Of a DNA stretch of 64,000 nucleotides, positions 33,560-46,553 are shown piece by piece. Below the pieces are notes generated by a model. It was given only the letters and a program-made list of their open reading frames with translations, made no database searches and was not told the origin of the DNA. Origin of the DNA: Norana najaformis (Eukaryota; Annelida; Clitellata; Crassiclitellata; Hormogastridae); the NCBI GenBank assembly GCA_964023275.1, contig OZ029920.1:5729014-5793013 (forward strand), written 5' to 3'. The position numbers and the translations under genes are program-made. Numbering within the stretch: position 1 is the first letter of the stretch; every line of letters begins with the position of its first letter.

Positions 33560-34830
33560 TTGTACACGAGATAATTAAGAACTTGTCAGTTCGTTGGCTG
33601 GCAAGCTGCCACTTTTATTGAAAATGACTAGTTCGCTGGTACACTGGTACTTGAACATGTTATCTCTAAAGTCAGCTGTATACACGGTGTCCAGAAAACA
33701 GATCCTCCAAGATAAAAAGAGTAATGTTGACGCTGGAGAGATCAGATAATGCCAATCTTTTGCGGATATCTGTTTAGTCCGAATACTGTTCATTCTTTAT
33801 CCGGAAATTTTTGAAGCTAAGGTTTCTCATCATAATTCCTATTTTGACGAAGAAATTAAATGCCAATCGATCTTCTTCAGTATGGCTTGAGGCCATCAAA
33901 GCCGTGGGTATGACATGGTTTTTGATGAATTCACCGTTGTGACCATATTTAACAGCGGGCTATAGGGGCTCGCTGTTTTAAACAAACGGGTAACCAATTA
34001 TTGAAATTCATACTTCAACATTAAAAGAACTGTATAAACTTAATACAGTTGATCGTAAAACTGAACGATTTCTTAATCACTAGCCTGCTGAGTTTCGCGG
34101 ATTCTCTGTTGTGCGCAGGGATAACAGCGGCTTCAACGTCACAAACCGACAAGCCGAAGAAAGCTCCGTCAAGTTCTAAATTATAAGATTTTGTTTGATT
34201 TAAGAAAAATTATTGCCTGATAGCATGTTGTCATTTTAAAAGGCCGCTTACAAATTGAAAAGAATATTAATACTAAATTAGTAAAGAAAGAAACTTTTAA
34301 TTAGATCTAAATGTCATAAATTTTTGTTCAAGTCATTCGAATTTGCCGAAGGTTTCATTTTTTGGACACATTGTATAAAGTCTTGCTGGCAATTCATATT
34401 AAGCTGCATGCTAACACGGTACAATACAGAATCATATGCAGCCTAAACATCATTAAACTCTTGCTAATTGGTCAAATGTATGCCGGAATAAACTCAAGAA
34501 TTACTTTTGTAAAGCTTCCTAGTAACGGAGTACTTGTCTTGTGTAATATGAAGGCCAATTATTGCAACTGTGTAATTTATGAGTGTTGTGCTAATTGGAA
34601 CTCTGCATAGGGTTATCAAATGACGGTATGAAGTCCGTCTTTTTCAGAAGCGGATCAGTCATTAGAAATAATTACAGATTTTGAACCGGATTCAGAGGCA
34701 TAATCGAGGCTCATAGATTGAGCTGATTGTGTTAAACCCATTGGTATTAACACTTCTGTATTAACGGCATCAATCACATGATTTTCGCATGATCACGGTA
34801 CTCTCTAGTCGCAGTTAATGTATGAAGTAC
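33560..34830. other. Unit sequence upstream of fibrinogen gene 1
   Basis: No coding sequence. It is well conserved with 44090-45870 and 54300-55570, for example GAACTTGTCAGTTCGTTGGC and the GTGTCCAGAAAACAGA block. The proximal part should hold the promoter, but no specific site is assigned. Confidence 0.45.
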
Positions 34831-34835
34831 TCGGG

Positions 34836-35608
34836 ATACAGAATCCGTCCTATGCTTGACTTCAAAACCGCATCTATCATTGCCACATCCATAGTCCATG
34901 CAAAACTTGACTACTGCAATTCACTTTTCCTCAATATTGACACAACCCAGATAAATCGCCTACAAGCTATCCAGAATGCTCTCGCACGTGCTGTCACCAA
35001 AACCCCCAAACACCATCACATCACCCCTGTTCTCAAATCACTGCACTGGCTTAAAATACCAGAACGAATAGAGTACAAAGTCTTATCCCTCACCTACAAC
35101 ACACTTCAATCCTCCCAACCCTCCTATCTTCGTCAATTATTTACTATCCAACCACTCCGTTCAACCCGCTCCTCATCTGTCCTAACACTTCTTCGCCCTC
35201 CCGTCACCTCATCCTTAAAATTTGGAAATCGCTCGATAGCCATAGCTGCCCCACCCCTTTGGAATAAACTCCCGCCAGAATTGCGACAGTTGTCTGGTCA
35301 ATCATACGAACTCACCGACATTTCACCTCTTTCAGTTTCTGCGCAGGTCTTTCACTCAAGACTGAAAACACTTCTTTTCCAGAAATCTTATCCTGATTCT
35401 TCCTCTTCCTCTTATCTCTCTTCTCGCTTCAATTTCAAACATCATCCACCGTAGCCGTCCGACTGTCTGAGTGCCTGACTCCTGGATCTTGACCCTTTTG
35501 CCTATCGATTTTGTTTTGACTGAGCGCCTGTGAATAAGCTGGTTCCCGCAACTTAGCTTTCGTTGAGCGCTGTAGAAATCTCGAGATTACGATTACGATT
35601 ACGATTTC
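34836..35608 (+). mobile_element. LINE family A (CR1/L2-like), 3' end, best copy
   Basis: The frame 34822-35454 encodes the ORF2 C-terminus: AKLDYCNSLFLNIDTTQINR, LQAIQNALARAVTKTPKHHH, LKSLHWLKIPERIEYKVLSL, then PPLWNKLPPELRQLS and FHSRLKTLLFQKSYP. A 3' UTR (TTTTGACTGAGCGCCTGTGA) and a tail of GATTAC repeats follow. Comparison with units 2 and 3 shows it is an insertion present only in unit 1, so it arrived after duplication. The reverse-transcriptase core and 5' end are missing. Confidence 0.85.
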
Positions 35609-36109
35609 CTAAAACGGGCGTTGTGTATGTTCAAACCTGATCCAGGACTTAGCACCATCGATTAAAACTTTGTCATTCGACGGTAATCTGATGGTGCCAT
35701 ACAAGTATCAGAACGTGTATAAACGCTGCGCCAGGTTCTGCTGTTGTCATCATATGAGCTCGAACGGCACCATAATCTGTAATTTAGGACTATGCACATG
35801 ATATTCTGCCATTCTTATTGTTGTCAACGTGACACTGTTTCTGAAGATTAGCCACTTCCGTTTCTCAGAATTGGGCTATTGTTTTTCATTCTCTTTGTCG
35901 TGATGTTAATGACATGGCGAGCTTATCTTCGTGTCATAGAGCTTTGGCATGTTGCTGTCGCCTACACAACGCGCTATCTGTCAAAACAGCCGGAGCTTCC
36001 TCATTTCGTTCATCTCCAAAACTGGGATGTGCATCGTACACCGGTGACATGAACCGTATACCAAATTCGCGGCTTTCTCTTCATGTTCCGCTGATAATCG
36101 CGTCCTAAT

Positions 36110-36360
36110 ATACATGCATGACCGGCCAGTATGTAGGCTTATGTAGGTAAGAATATATGTATGTACTTATGTATTTATGTATGAATGAGTGTATATATGT
36201 ATGTATGCATGTTTGGCATTTATGTATGTGTGCATGCGTGGATATATAGATTTATGCATATATGTGTGTACTTATGAATGTATGTACGTACGTACGTAAG
36301 TACGTATGCATGCATATATGTAAGTAAGTATGTATGTATGTACATAGGTGACGCCAGTTT
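36110..36360. repeat. (TATG)n microsatellite, unit 1
   Basis: TGTATGTA-type repeat with interruptions, at the equivalent position in each duplicated unit. Confidence 0.85.
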
Positions 36361-37278
36361 GTATGTATGTAAACTGATTATGTTGCCGACTGCACAGCAT
36401 TCGTATGATGATTTGAGAGGTTAATCAATAGGGTTTAAATGAATAGTCATATACAGTTCAAATCATTTAACAAATAATTTGGGAGACTAGCACGAAACAT
36501 GTCACAGTGCAAATTATTTAAGACGAAATGCAAGGGACCAGCGATGAACAATTTTTGTTAACCGAATTTCGGTTAAATGTTTTTTATTTCAGTTTTATTC
36601 CCACTATATACATTTGTGTCAATGTATGTATATACGTATACATGTATTTATGTATGTATGCATGTATTTAGACACTACTTATAGCGCCTTTCTGTTACCT
36701 CATAACAACACCGATTACTCTGGCATAGACGATGAAAAGTTTATATCAACATATCGTTCATCAGTAGGCGAACGGGGCTCAGATAACTGGAAACATCAAT
36801 CTTTGATCGTAGTTTTCTGTTGTCGGATCGGGAGAAGCACCGAGGAAGAGGCGCTATCGAAATTTCAATTATAAATGTAATTAAACTTACAAGTATCTAC
36901 TGTAACTAGCGTAATTAATAAGTTTATATACACGCAGTACGTACGTATGTATGATAGTCCATGTATCAATCAATGAACAAACGTTTACTGTCATTCAGCT
37001 GTCGATATATTGTGTTCATCGAATTATCGCTCAGACTTCATCACCTTCATCATCTTCGACTTCTTTTGACAGACACCCGAGCGTAGATGCCAAGCTCTCG
37101 CCGGGAAGTTGTGACAGGAAAGACGGCTAAATATCAGTGATTGCTTGCCATACTCTTTTCCAGATTGCTTCTCTTCATCTTAATTTTTGATAGTACACTG
37201 TCTAGATTTACTGGTAGACTGTACAAGTTATCCGATTAGATCGCGATGTGGTAATCTAACCAAAGTAAAAGTCATGTA

Positions 37279-38065
37279 ATGCAGCTGTTCCTCTCAACAT
37301 GGTACTTTTTTATATACAATTTTTTAGATTCTAATTTCGACAATTGTTCCTTTTCACAGTCAACCAAAGTATTAAAGCTTTTCATTTTTATCGCAAGAAA
37401 CGTATTTATTATGAAGGCGAGAAAGGATTCTAAACATATTGCGAACAGTTTTAAAAATTTCAATTCATTAGCAATCTTTATTAAGCAAAGTCAGCTACAG
37501 CCATCAGCTGAATACCCACTTCAAATTGTTTAAATGTCACCCCTAAAGATACTGAATTTTGAAGCAGAAATATACTTAATAAAGATTATTAGATTACAGA
37601 AGAATATAGAAAGGAGTCCACTAATTGTTATAACAGTGTAACAATGTATGCAAGAAACAAAAGATTGCATCAACCTTTCTATCCTTTAATTTCACTTCTC
37701 AAGTGTGTATGTTTTATATCAAAGAAAAGCAACAGTTGATAATTTTGCATGATGACCTCACCAACATTTTCGAAAAGATATTGGTATATAGAATACTATT
37801 TATGGGCCAGTGAACTCTTTATACGGAATTTCCACAAAAAATACAACGACTAATTTGACTTATTATGAAAACGACATGAATGCATGTTAGATGAGAACTT
37901 TCTGTTAAGCGTAATGTACTGAATATTCTATTTATTCATCAAAGAATGCCATGATGAAGCCGCCTACAGTTAATGAAAATATCACTTGAGCAGCGAAAAG
38001 GAGCTATAGGCCATTATCCTAAATTTCTGTATAAATTAGCGAAAATATTGCATTACTAGATAGTT
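37279..38065 (+). pseudogene. Propeller exon fragment, decayed
   Basis: The frame 37279-37533 contains NVFIMKARKDSKHIANSFKN then QPSAEYPLQIV. It aligns with gene A's NVLLLKIRRYQNTKNFLELY...SVLEISP. After a stop, decayed sequence to about 37860 continues the match with 25252-25635, including AAAGAAAAGCAACAGTTGAT. The tail to 38065 (CACTTGAGCAGCGAAAAGGA) also recurs near 25830 and 62020. Confidence 0.65.
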
Positions 38066-38079
38066 ATGCTGCCGACTGC

Positions 38080-38520
38080 CTCAGACACAGCAATCATTTA
38101 AAGATTTGAAAGCTAATCAAAAGGGTTCATATGTATAGTCATATGAAGCTCAAATAGCTCAACATAAAATTTGGGGGACTAGATGAAAAACTCCACAGTG
38201 GAAATCAGTATTTAGGGGACTAGCGTGAACAATGTGTGTTAAGCAGAATTTAGGTGAAACTTTTTTATTCAAGCTTTTAAAATTACAATACAAGCATTTA
38301 CTGTAAACGCAACGATCACTGAGTACGACACATAATGGATGACAAGCATTAAAACAAACTACACAAAAACTACACAATTTCATTTATTTCTACGTCAAAA
38401 TTAGTTTAAAAGATAATACAAGATGAGCTTAAACATTAAAGATTCTAGGCCTACTTTGAAAACCAAAGTCTAAGTTAGTAAAAGTTCAAAAGCCGCCCAT
38501 GCTTCGAATGATGCGTCATA
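38080..38520. repeat. Dispersed duplicate of 63600-64000
   Basis: Shared order includes AAAAACTACACAA, TTTAAAAGATAA and AACATTAAAGAT. No coding content. Confidence 0.5.
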
Positions 38521-38984
38521 ATAAAGTCTAAGATTATAGTAAACAGCAGCTAGCGTGCTTGTTTTAGTTTCGATCAATTTAGCGCTTAAGATTTATCTCT
38601 CAATTAAAATTTTACATATATTTAGGCCAACTCTTTTTCATTTACTGTTTTGCTCGGAATTGTCATATACAGTCAGAGGACATCTGACTGCAGTCTAATT
38701 GTCACTAATTTCTCAGTAATAACACACGAATTATTTAAAACCAGCAGAGGTACTTTGAGTCAAATGATATTTAAAGCTAATGACGCTATCACAATTTGCG
38801 TAACAAACAGGATTTTATGAAAAATCTGTAAACTGGCGAATTTTATTTCTCCGCTGGTTATCAGCCTATTCCAACCAAAGACTCTGATGTTAATCTGATT
38901 TGATTATCTCCTGATAAACATTGCTTATCAATGGACAACAAAATTAATGTGCTTTAGATCTTAATCCTTCCGTCCTTCAAAAAT

Positions 38985-39870
38985 GCATCCATGTCCAGAG
39001 TTTCGGATCTACCGTCAACCCCTTTCTCGCTGAAGGCAACCTCCATCTAGTTCCGCTTATGCCACAATGGAATAGTCTACCCTTTCCTTAAAGAATCAAT
39101 CTCTATTCTGGTGATCAGTCAAACCATCGCTCAATTTCTACCCTCAATTTCATTATGCGAAATCCTGGAAAAAGTAGTTGCAAATCGCTCGAGCTGTCAT
39201 TTCTCATCCCTCAACCTGTACCTACCTTTCCAATCCGCCTCCCACAAATACCATTCCACTAAATCTGCATTACATGCCATTCACAAACACATAATCAGCA
39301 CCTTGAATAAAGGAAAACTAACTGCTCTCATTCTCTTTGGCCTATCTGATGCGTTTGATACCGCTGATCATAGTATAGGATCTACTCCTTCACGATCCCG
39401 AATACTGGTTCGTTCTACTTGGTTCCACCAACAATGAGTTTGCATTTTATCTACACATTCGTGCTACGTCAATTTCTTTAAATAAAATTACTTCTGCGTC
39501 AATATTCTTGAATTCTGGTGTTTCACAAGATTCTGTGCTGGCCTACCATTCCATTCGGTTCACAACTTACTGATAGTTCTCTTGAATACCACTTGAATGC
39601 TGATGATACCAAGCTATTCCTCTCATTCGACAGTTGCAAGTATAATTCTGTTCTCCAACTACTTGCTCCTGTTTTAGACAATGCTCAGTCTTGGATTTCT
39701 AGTAACAAACTTCTTCGGAATCCCAAAACAAAATTTCTTCTAGGCACAAGCCACCATCTCCGGAAATTTCATTGGCTTAAGTCTTTTCGGTTAGGTGCAT
39801 TGATTTTTTACCTGGTTTAGGCAAAATATTTGACTCCATCTTGTAACTTTCTAACTATGTTGGTGCCATA
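38985..39870 (+). mobile_element. LINE reverse-transcriptase core, decayed
   Basis: CEILEKVVANRSSCHF, PFQSASHKYHSTKSALHAIH, TLNKGKLTALILFGLSDAFD and HLNADDTKLFLSFD match CR1/L2-like reverse transcriptase. The catalytic ADD box is seen in HLNADDTK (normally YADD). SWISSNKLLRNPKTKFLLGT follows. Frameshifts separate the pieces, and the 3' end is absent. Confidence 0.8.
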
Positions 39871-40677
39871 TGCAAATCAGTTCAATTTCACATACAGGAT
39901 ATTCATAGAATCAGATGCCATTTTTCGCAAACTGTCTTGATCACACTAGCTAATGCAAGTCTAGCAGACTTGACTAATGTAGCTCATTTCTCATAGTTAA
40001 TACTCAGGGTAACACTGCACGCACTATAAACGGTACAAAACTCTCTCTCTCCAGAGCCATCAAAAGACCACTAATATCAACATATTAAGCTAATATTCCA
40101 TTCATTGCACCATATGCTATTTGAACTGACTCCAGTTTACAATCTGTCGTATAGTTTACAAAATACTACATTTAGATCACACAACCCCTCTATGTTCCAT
40201 GCTCACCGCTAATACAAATAAATATTGCACTCGATCAATTAACAGAATGCTGTGCCTTGGATCCTCAGGCGTTCTCGTAGATGGCCCAACGTTTTGCTAC
40301 AGGTTGGATAGTATGATTGAATTTTTAAGTACAACTGTTTATCTTCAAAAAGATTTATATATTCATACCAACTGATATAAACACATAAATTGCAAAAATG
40401 CTGCCAGTACTTATTCAGTATCTTATTATAAGGCTAAATATCCACACGAGCTTAAGAACTACTGCTCTATGTCATTAGAAAGATAAACAAATTTATACTA
40501 ATTGATATAAGCGCATATCGATTATTTGTAAGATTAATTCAAAGTTCCGCCCATCTTCTCATTGCACAAATATTTGAATTATAATGGTCTTCGTCTCCCA
40601 ATCGACAATCACTGTATGCAGTCGTTGGTCGAATTTTTCAGATAACCACAAATGAAGTTGCCTTCCATTCACGTAGC

Positions 40678-43600
40678 TTAATTTCGAGGAGCAATTTTCA
40701 TTTCCGTGGTCTTTAGAGAGTAATAGGGACCACGAAACGACACCCATTCAATACCGTCGGCGTACGACGTATGGTTACCACGCAGGTACAACCCATTGAG
40801 ATTTGCACCGTGGCAAGCCTTGTACCACCAAGCTCCATGAAAAAGCTGGGCACAGCTGTAATTACGGCTGTCATGATCTGCATCCATTGTGCTGAACTGC
40901 TGCCCATTGTGATATGCCAGATCGTCTCCTAAGTTAGATAAAAAAAGAAGAATAGCTGTTCCTCAAACTAACCCCTACTGGCAGTCATGGATATGCAGTA
41001 TTACCGATTTCATCTTCTTAGCCTCGGGTTGAGAAAGTGGGTGGCTAGTGTTTTATCTAACCGATTGATCTTCCCACCGACAAACAGACAGTATGAGGTG
41101 TTTATGACTGATTAAGCTAAAGTGAGCAGTGGAGCAGAAATCTCGAAACATTTTTCTGAATTAAGAATCCATGAAATAAGAACATCACACAAAGTAGTCA
41201 GAATGTAACGGTATATGTGTCTATATGGATAAGCCCATCATTATAAATATCTGCAACACAACTGGCATTCGAAACCATTAATAGATAATGCCAACGTAGC
41301 TTAAGTTGAAAAAAAACTATTACGTGCATTTTATAAAAGACTATCTTTAAAAAGGTTATCAAACCTTTAATCTGTTAGTGTAAAAGAACAACTGATAAAA
41401 AACAGACACGCAAAGAAACAAACATATATAATGCATGCAAACATACCTGCATCGCCAGAGTAGCCAGAAACACTGAGTCTATAGTTATCAGAGGCTGAAC
41501 CGATAGCAAACTGGGCATATTCTGCGTATCGCTTATTTCCATCAAAATCTTCCAGTTCAACTCGCAACTTGTAGTTTCTGTTTGAGGTCAAGAGATGAAG
41601 TGCATTGTTACCTGAAATTCAACCATCACATGGCTTCTGTAACCTCTCACAAGACAAAAAGTATTCCGCATAATATGACTGTTAACAACAAGTAACTTTA
41701 CACTGCTGTTCAGACAGGTGATCGATTACCTTACAATGCCTTGTCTAAGGTTACCTTAACTCAGATGCTGAACAGAGAAGTATCGAATCTAATCAGATCT
41801 TCGCATAGCTAATTCCCCAAACAGCATTTGGCAACGTACCAAGCCAGAACTCACCTCTGAGATTTCCGAAGCCTTTTGCGTATTCGGCCCAAGACCTTTC
41901 GAAATTCTCGCTTCCGTCTTTACGTCTCTGGAACACCTATATGTTAGCGAAAAGCAGAAGACTCAGTAATCTTTCGGTTTTAAACGCATAACGTTGTCTA
42001 TGTTTTAATCCAGTTAAATCATGTAAGATAATTCGAGCTTTCAAATTAAACTTTGTTTTAATAAGAAAGGATGCATAGCACCGTCTAAAGCCAGATTCTT
42101 ACATAAAAAACCACGTGGTTTTCAGTTTGGTCAATTTGTAATATTATGATAAGTACTCATTATGATATGCTATCAAAAACAATGCATGCCACAGAGAAAT
42201 TCTAATGTGGCTAGAGTAATCAAACATGTACACTATATAATAATACATATCTGGAAATAATTGTATTAAATACAGCAAACAGATATCTGCTAGAGAAATT
42301 TTCTCCTCCGTCCAAGCATTTTGTTACAAGTTATACTCACCAGTCTGTGCTTTAAACTGTACAGATTACACCTGCAGTGTATTCTATGCCTTTACTCGTT
42401 AATTACTGTGCGCTCTTACAGTGTTTGCATTCACAATCTGAACGAATGTGAAATGATTTTGCTTTGGCTGCGCCTCAGATTCAGGTGTACTGACATCGCG
42501 TGTTGCAAATGCCTTTAAATAAGTAAATAAATAAATTTCTGCTGTGCGTCTGGGTTCAAAACGTGGAGCTTCATCTGAAATTGAACTCAAACTGTTTAAC
42601 ACATAGAGGAAGGACTCCTGTCTTCTAGAAAAACTGCGATATAGTAGTGCAGTAAAAGAACGAACGCATTGCCTCGTCTAATAGTCTAGTGCTTATTGGC
42701 AGAATCTCAAATTTTTACACAGAATTGCAGTGAAAAATGGAGTAGAAGATACAGTCTTTATTTACTCACAAGCCAGGTTTCTTCTGACGAATTCATGTCG
42801 CAGTAGACTAATATTTCAACCGGTAAGGAACCAAGTCCAAGGGCATAAACTTGATATACATCACTTAAATTCTGACCAACTTTTTCTTATATCTCCGCAG
42901 TCTCGTGGCCATGTAATAATACCACGAATATCTAGAACGACATAACAGTACATTTCTGATAATGAAAGAATTATAGAATTCACAGTCACCTAATCCTAGA
43001 TGATGACGGATGCTTTACTCACATGAATAAATGGTTATTAAGTGAGTTCAAGTATAACGAAACCGCCAGTTTCAGGTCCAGCCACAAATCGAACATTCCA
43101 TGTACCTACCCGAAGCGGTCGGCAAAAGGCATTTGCCCCAGTTAGTCTCTTCACCCTAATCCGCTTAAAACATCTGGTCGGCGAAGGAACATTAGAATTC
43201 ACGTTCTTTGTTAACCCGAGCGATAACTGATGCGGTATGAAAAACGACTTGCATGGTTTCAACGATTGTGCCACCAAAATCCATGAAAAAAGCTGGGCGC
43301 AGCTGTCTTCACCGTTGTCATGCTGGGAAAACCGACCCCTACTGGCAGTCATAGATCTGAACCTAGCCTTTTGAAAAGCTCTTCGGTGTCGGATTTTCTT
43401 TGTAACTCGCCTGGTAAACGCAATGTAATCAGATAGTCTGGAACCGGTCAACTGCGTATTGACTCGCCTTTTTCCGCCCTCAGGACTTTTGCCTCCATGG
43501 AGGTCCTTCTCTCCCTTGGTCGATCGCGTGTAATGGTAATGTAACTCTGAGTTTTTACAATGTAAAAAGTGCAATGTCAATCTGATCTTATTACATTAAC

Positions 43601-44077
43601 CACACGAAAATATTTTCACAATGTAGTCATAAAAATCTATTGTATTTACCTGGAGAAGCTTCTTTGGAAACTGCGCTTCGATTCTTGGAATATTGATCGT
43701 GTTCCTCGAGCAATCTGCCAACTGATTGAATATGGTCGTAGTGTTTTTCTAAAAGCTTCGATAAATTTTCAAACTTTAAGTCCAAACGTTCGCTAAATTC
43801 AAGAACGTTTCGGACATTTTGATCGAGAGCTTCAAGACGATTGTTCAAATTTTCGAGATTTTGAGTCACATTATTCAAATACCGACCAAGGAGGCCTTCG
43901 AGCTGAGTGCAGCTCATACGATTATGAATATTTCTTATTTCGTCCAAAATCGAACTCTGCATCTCAGTCGCATGGTTGAGGCTATTAACCTCACAATCTC
44001 CAAACGTAGACTGTCCCATCAACAGAAAATGCCTCAACCAATGCCACTACTAGCAGCACGAACATGATGCTTGACAT
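40678..44077 (-). pseudogene. Fibrinogen-domain gene, copy 2 (two frameshifts)
   Basis: Exons: 44077-43650, 42955-42770, 41936-41840, 41611-41447 and 40928-40678. The architecture matches copy 1. Exon 1 has an extra C in GTCCC near 44010, shifting the frame just after the signal peptide. Exon 2 is 186 bp instead of 185 because of an extra T in a T run. The exon 3 donor is GTACGT rather than GTAAGT. Exons 4-5 are intact ([39 protein letters not shown]). If both indels are sequencing errors, the gene would encode a full protein. Otherwise it is a pseudogene. Confidence 0.8.
43038..43345 (-). pseudogene. Intron relic in copy 2
   Basis: Same pair of relics as in copy 1: a fibrinogen exon 5 scrap (QHDNGEDSCAQLF) and [20 protein letters not shown] resembling a LINE endonuclease start. 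Confidence 0.55.
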
Positions 44078-44973
44078 TTGTTCACGTTGTCCAGGATCAA
44101 ATTAAGAACTTGTCAGTTCGTTGGCTGGCAAGCTGCGACTTTTATTGAAAATGACTAGTTCGCTGGTACACTAGTACTTGAACATGCTATCTCTAAAGTC
44201 AGCTGTATACACTGTGTCCAGAAAACAGATTCTCCAAGATAAAAAGAGTGATGTTGACGCTGGAGAGATCAGATAATGCCCATCTTTTGCGGATATCTGT
44301 GAAATAGTGTTCTTCCATTTTCCGGAAAGTTTTGAAGCTAACTTTTCTCATCATTATTCTCATTTTGACGTAGAGACTAAATGCCAATTCTGTCTTCTTC
44401 AGTATGGCTTGAATCCAGCAAAGTAGTAAGTAAGTAAGTAAGTAATGCATTTGTTAACACGCCATATGTCCATCGACTGAGCGAGGAATCTTAGGCGTAT
44501 AACGTGATGTTTGGTGAATTCACCCTTGTGACCAATCTTTAACAGCGAGTTACAGGAGCTCGCTGTTTTAAACAACGGGTAAGCAATTACTGAAATTCAT
44601 ATCTCATCAATAAAAGAACTGTGTAAACGTGATAGGGTTGATCGCAAAACTTGACGATTTCTTAATAAACGTCACAAGCCGACAAGACGAAGAAAGGTCC
44701 GTCAAGTTAGAAATTATCAGATTTTATTTGAGTTAAGAAAAATTATTGACTGATAGCATGACGTCATTTTAAGGGGCCGCTTATAAACTGAAAGAATATT
44801 AATAGTAAATTAGTAATTGAAGAAACTTTTAGTTCAAATTAAATGTCATAAATTTTTGCTCAAGTTATTCGAATTTGCCTGTGTTTATTTTTTCTGGACA
44901 CAGTGTATGGAGTCTTCCTGGTAATTGATATTACGTTAATACTAATATGAAAAAGTACAGAATCATAACGAGC

Positions 44974-45510
44974 ACAACGTCATTACGGTCTTGGATCCTC
45001 CTCCCTCTCCCAACTTCAGTCTGTCCTAAATGCTGCAGCTCGCTTGATTGGCGGCATTCCAAAGTTTTGGCCATATCTCCTTAATCATGCTGGAAAAACT
45101 CCACTGGCTTCCAATCCGAGAACGCATCCAGTTTAAAATTCTGGCCCTTGTGCGCAGCTGCCTTGTTGGCAGTGCACCTATTTATCTAAGGGAGCTCTGT
45201 GTCCCTGTTTCTTCTGTCCCTGCCGCCGACTACTGCTATCGGCAGTCCAGGGAGACCTGGTGGTTCCTATGGCTCGCACTACTACTGCACAGCGTCGCAG
45301 CCTCGCCGTTGTCGGCCCTGCCTCAAGGAACACCCTGCATGGTGACCTTAGGCGGGAATTCCTCTCTCTTCCTTCCTCTCTTTTCCGCAAGCGTTTGAAG
45401 ACCGTGTTATTCCCCATTAGTCATGGGAAATTGGGCCGGGAGCGTCTCTGATGAGTTTTATCTTAAAGTGGCGCTTTATAAGTTTTTGATTACGATTACA
45501 ATTACGATTA
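44974..45510 (+). mobile_element. LINE family B 3' end, unit 2 only
   Basis: Shifted frames read QLQSVLNAAARLIGG, LEKLHWLPIRERIQFKILAL, IYLRELC, RTTTAQRRSLAVVGPASRN and LPSSLFRKRLKTVLF. The end is AAGTGGCGCTTTATAAG plus a GATTAC-type tail. Unit 3 reads straight through the site (CACAAGGTCACTAAACTG), so it inserted after duplication. Confidence 0.8.
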
Positions 45511-46553
45511 AACTGTTACTTACTGGTCTAATGTAGATGTCCAAACAAGCCTATCTATGACGCTTTTAAATCTCTCTCGTGACCTGTTAATTGCTTGTTT
45601 AATAGGAAGGCTAATTTATGCATATGGGTTAATTTGTGAGCATTGTACAAATTCTAACTCTGCATACGCTATCAAATGGCTGTGTAAAGTCCGTCTCTTT
45701 CAGAAGCGGATCCCTTATTAGAAAGAATTAGAGATTTATAACCGGATTCAATGGCATAATCTAGTCTCATGGATTGAGCTGATGGTGTAAAAACCCATTG
45801 GTATTAACACTTCTGTATTAACGGCATCAATCACATGATTTTCGCATGATCACGGCACCCTCCAGTCGCAGTTAGTGTAAGAAGTATCCGGGTTCGAGTC
45901 TCTCTCCAAAAGGGCGTTGTGTAGGGTCAAACTTGATCCAGGCCTTAGCGCCATTTACTGATGCATTGTCATTCGACGGTAGTCTGATGGTGCCATATAA
46001 GTATAAGATAGCATATAAAGCCTGCTCCAGGTTCTGCTGTTCACACTATCGAAGTTGTATGAGCCGGATCGCCGCCGTGGTTTACAATTCATGACTTTGT
46101 GGGTAATAATCTGCCATTTTTACTGTTGTCACGTCACAATGCTTTTGAGGATGAGCCACTTCCGTTTCTCAGAAATAGGCTATTGTTTTACATTTTCTAA
46201 TGAGTTGTGGTCTTAATGTTAATGACACAGCTAGTTAACGACCTATGTCCAACTTGTCTTCGTGTCATATCATTACTCGTACAGCTATGCTCGTATGCTG
46301 CTCTTGCCTATGCAAACATGTTTTGTGTTAGCTGGAATTTTCTTCATTTGAATCTCCTCCGAAACTGGGATTTGCATCCTGCGCCGATATACATACGTAG
46401 TAGGCGTTGGTGAAATGTACCGAATAGGAAACGCGTAGTAACCTCATCCTGCACCACTGTTCAATGACGCCCTAATCCGCACGCATGTACATGTTTATGT
46501 ACGTAATTGCATATGTATGCATGCATGTATGTATGTTTGTATGTATGTATGTA

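Larger units (their letters stand above)
29655..36400. repeat. Tandem segmental duplication, unit 1
   Basis: Homologous blocks recur in order in units 2 (about 39890-46550, then 47315-47600) and 3 (about 50325-56460). They include CTCAGGCGTTCTCG, the fibrinogen gene, a TTAACAGCG(A/G)G(T/C)TATAGG block, an ATCACATGATTTTCGCATGA block and a TATG microsatellite. The spacing of unit starts is about 10.3-10.6 kb. A partial fourth unit spans about 60060-61270. Confidence 0.8.

Noticed and set aside
45870-45925. B-box-like GGGTTCGAGTCTC, also in units 3 and 4
   Set aside because: Spacing to any A box is too short and no cloverleaf forms; it is ordinary unit sequence.
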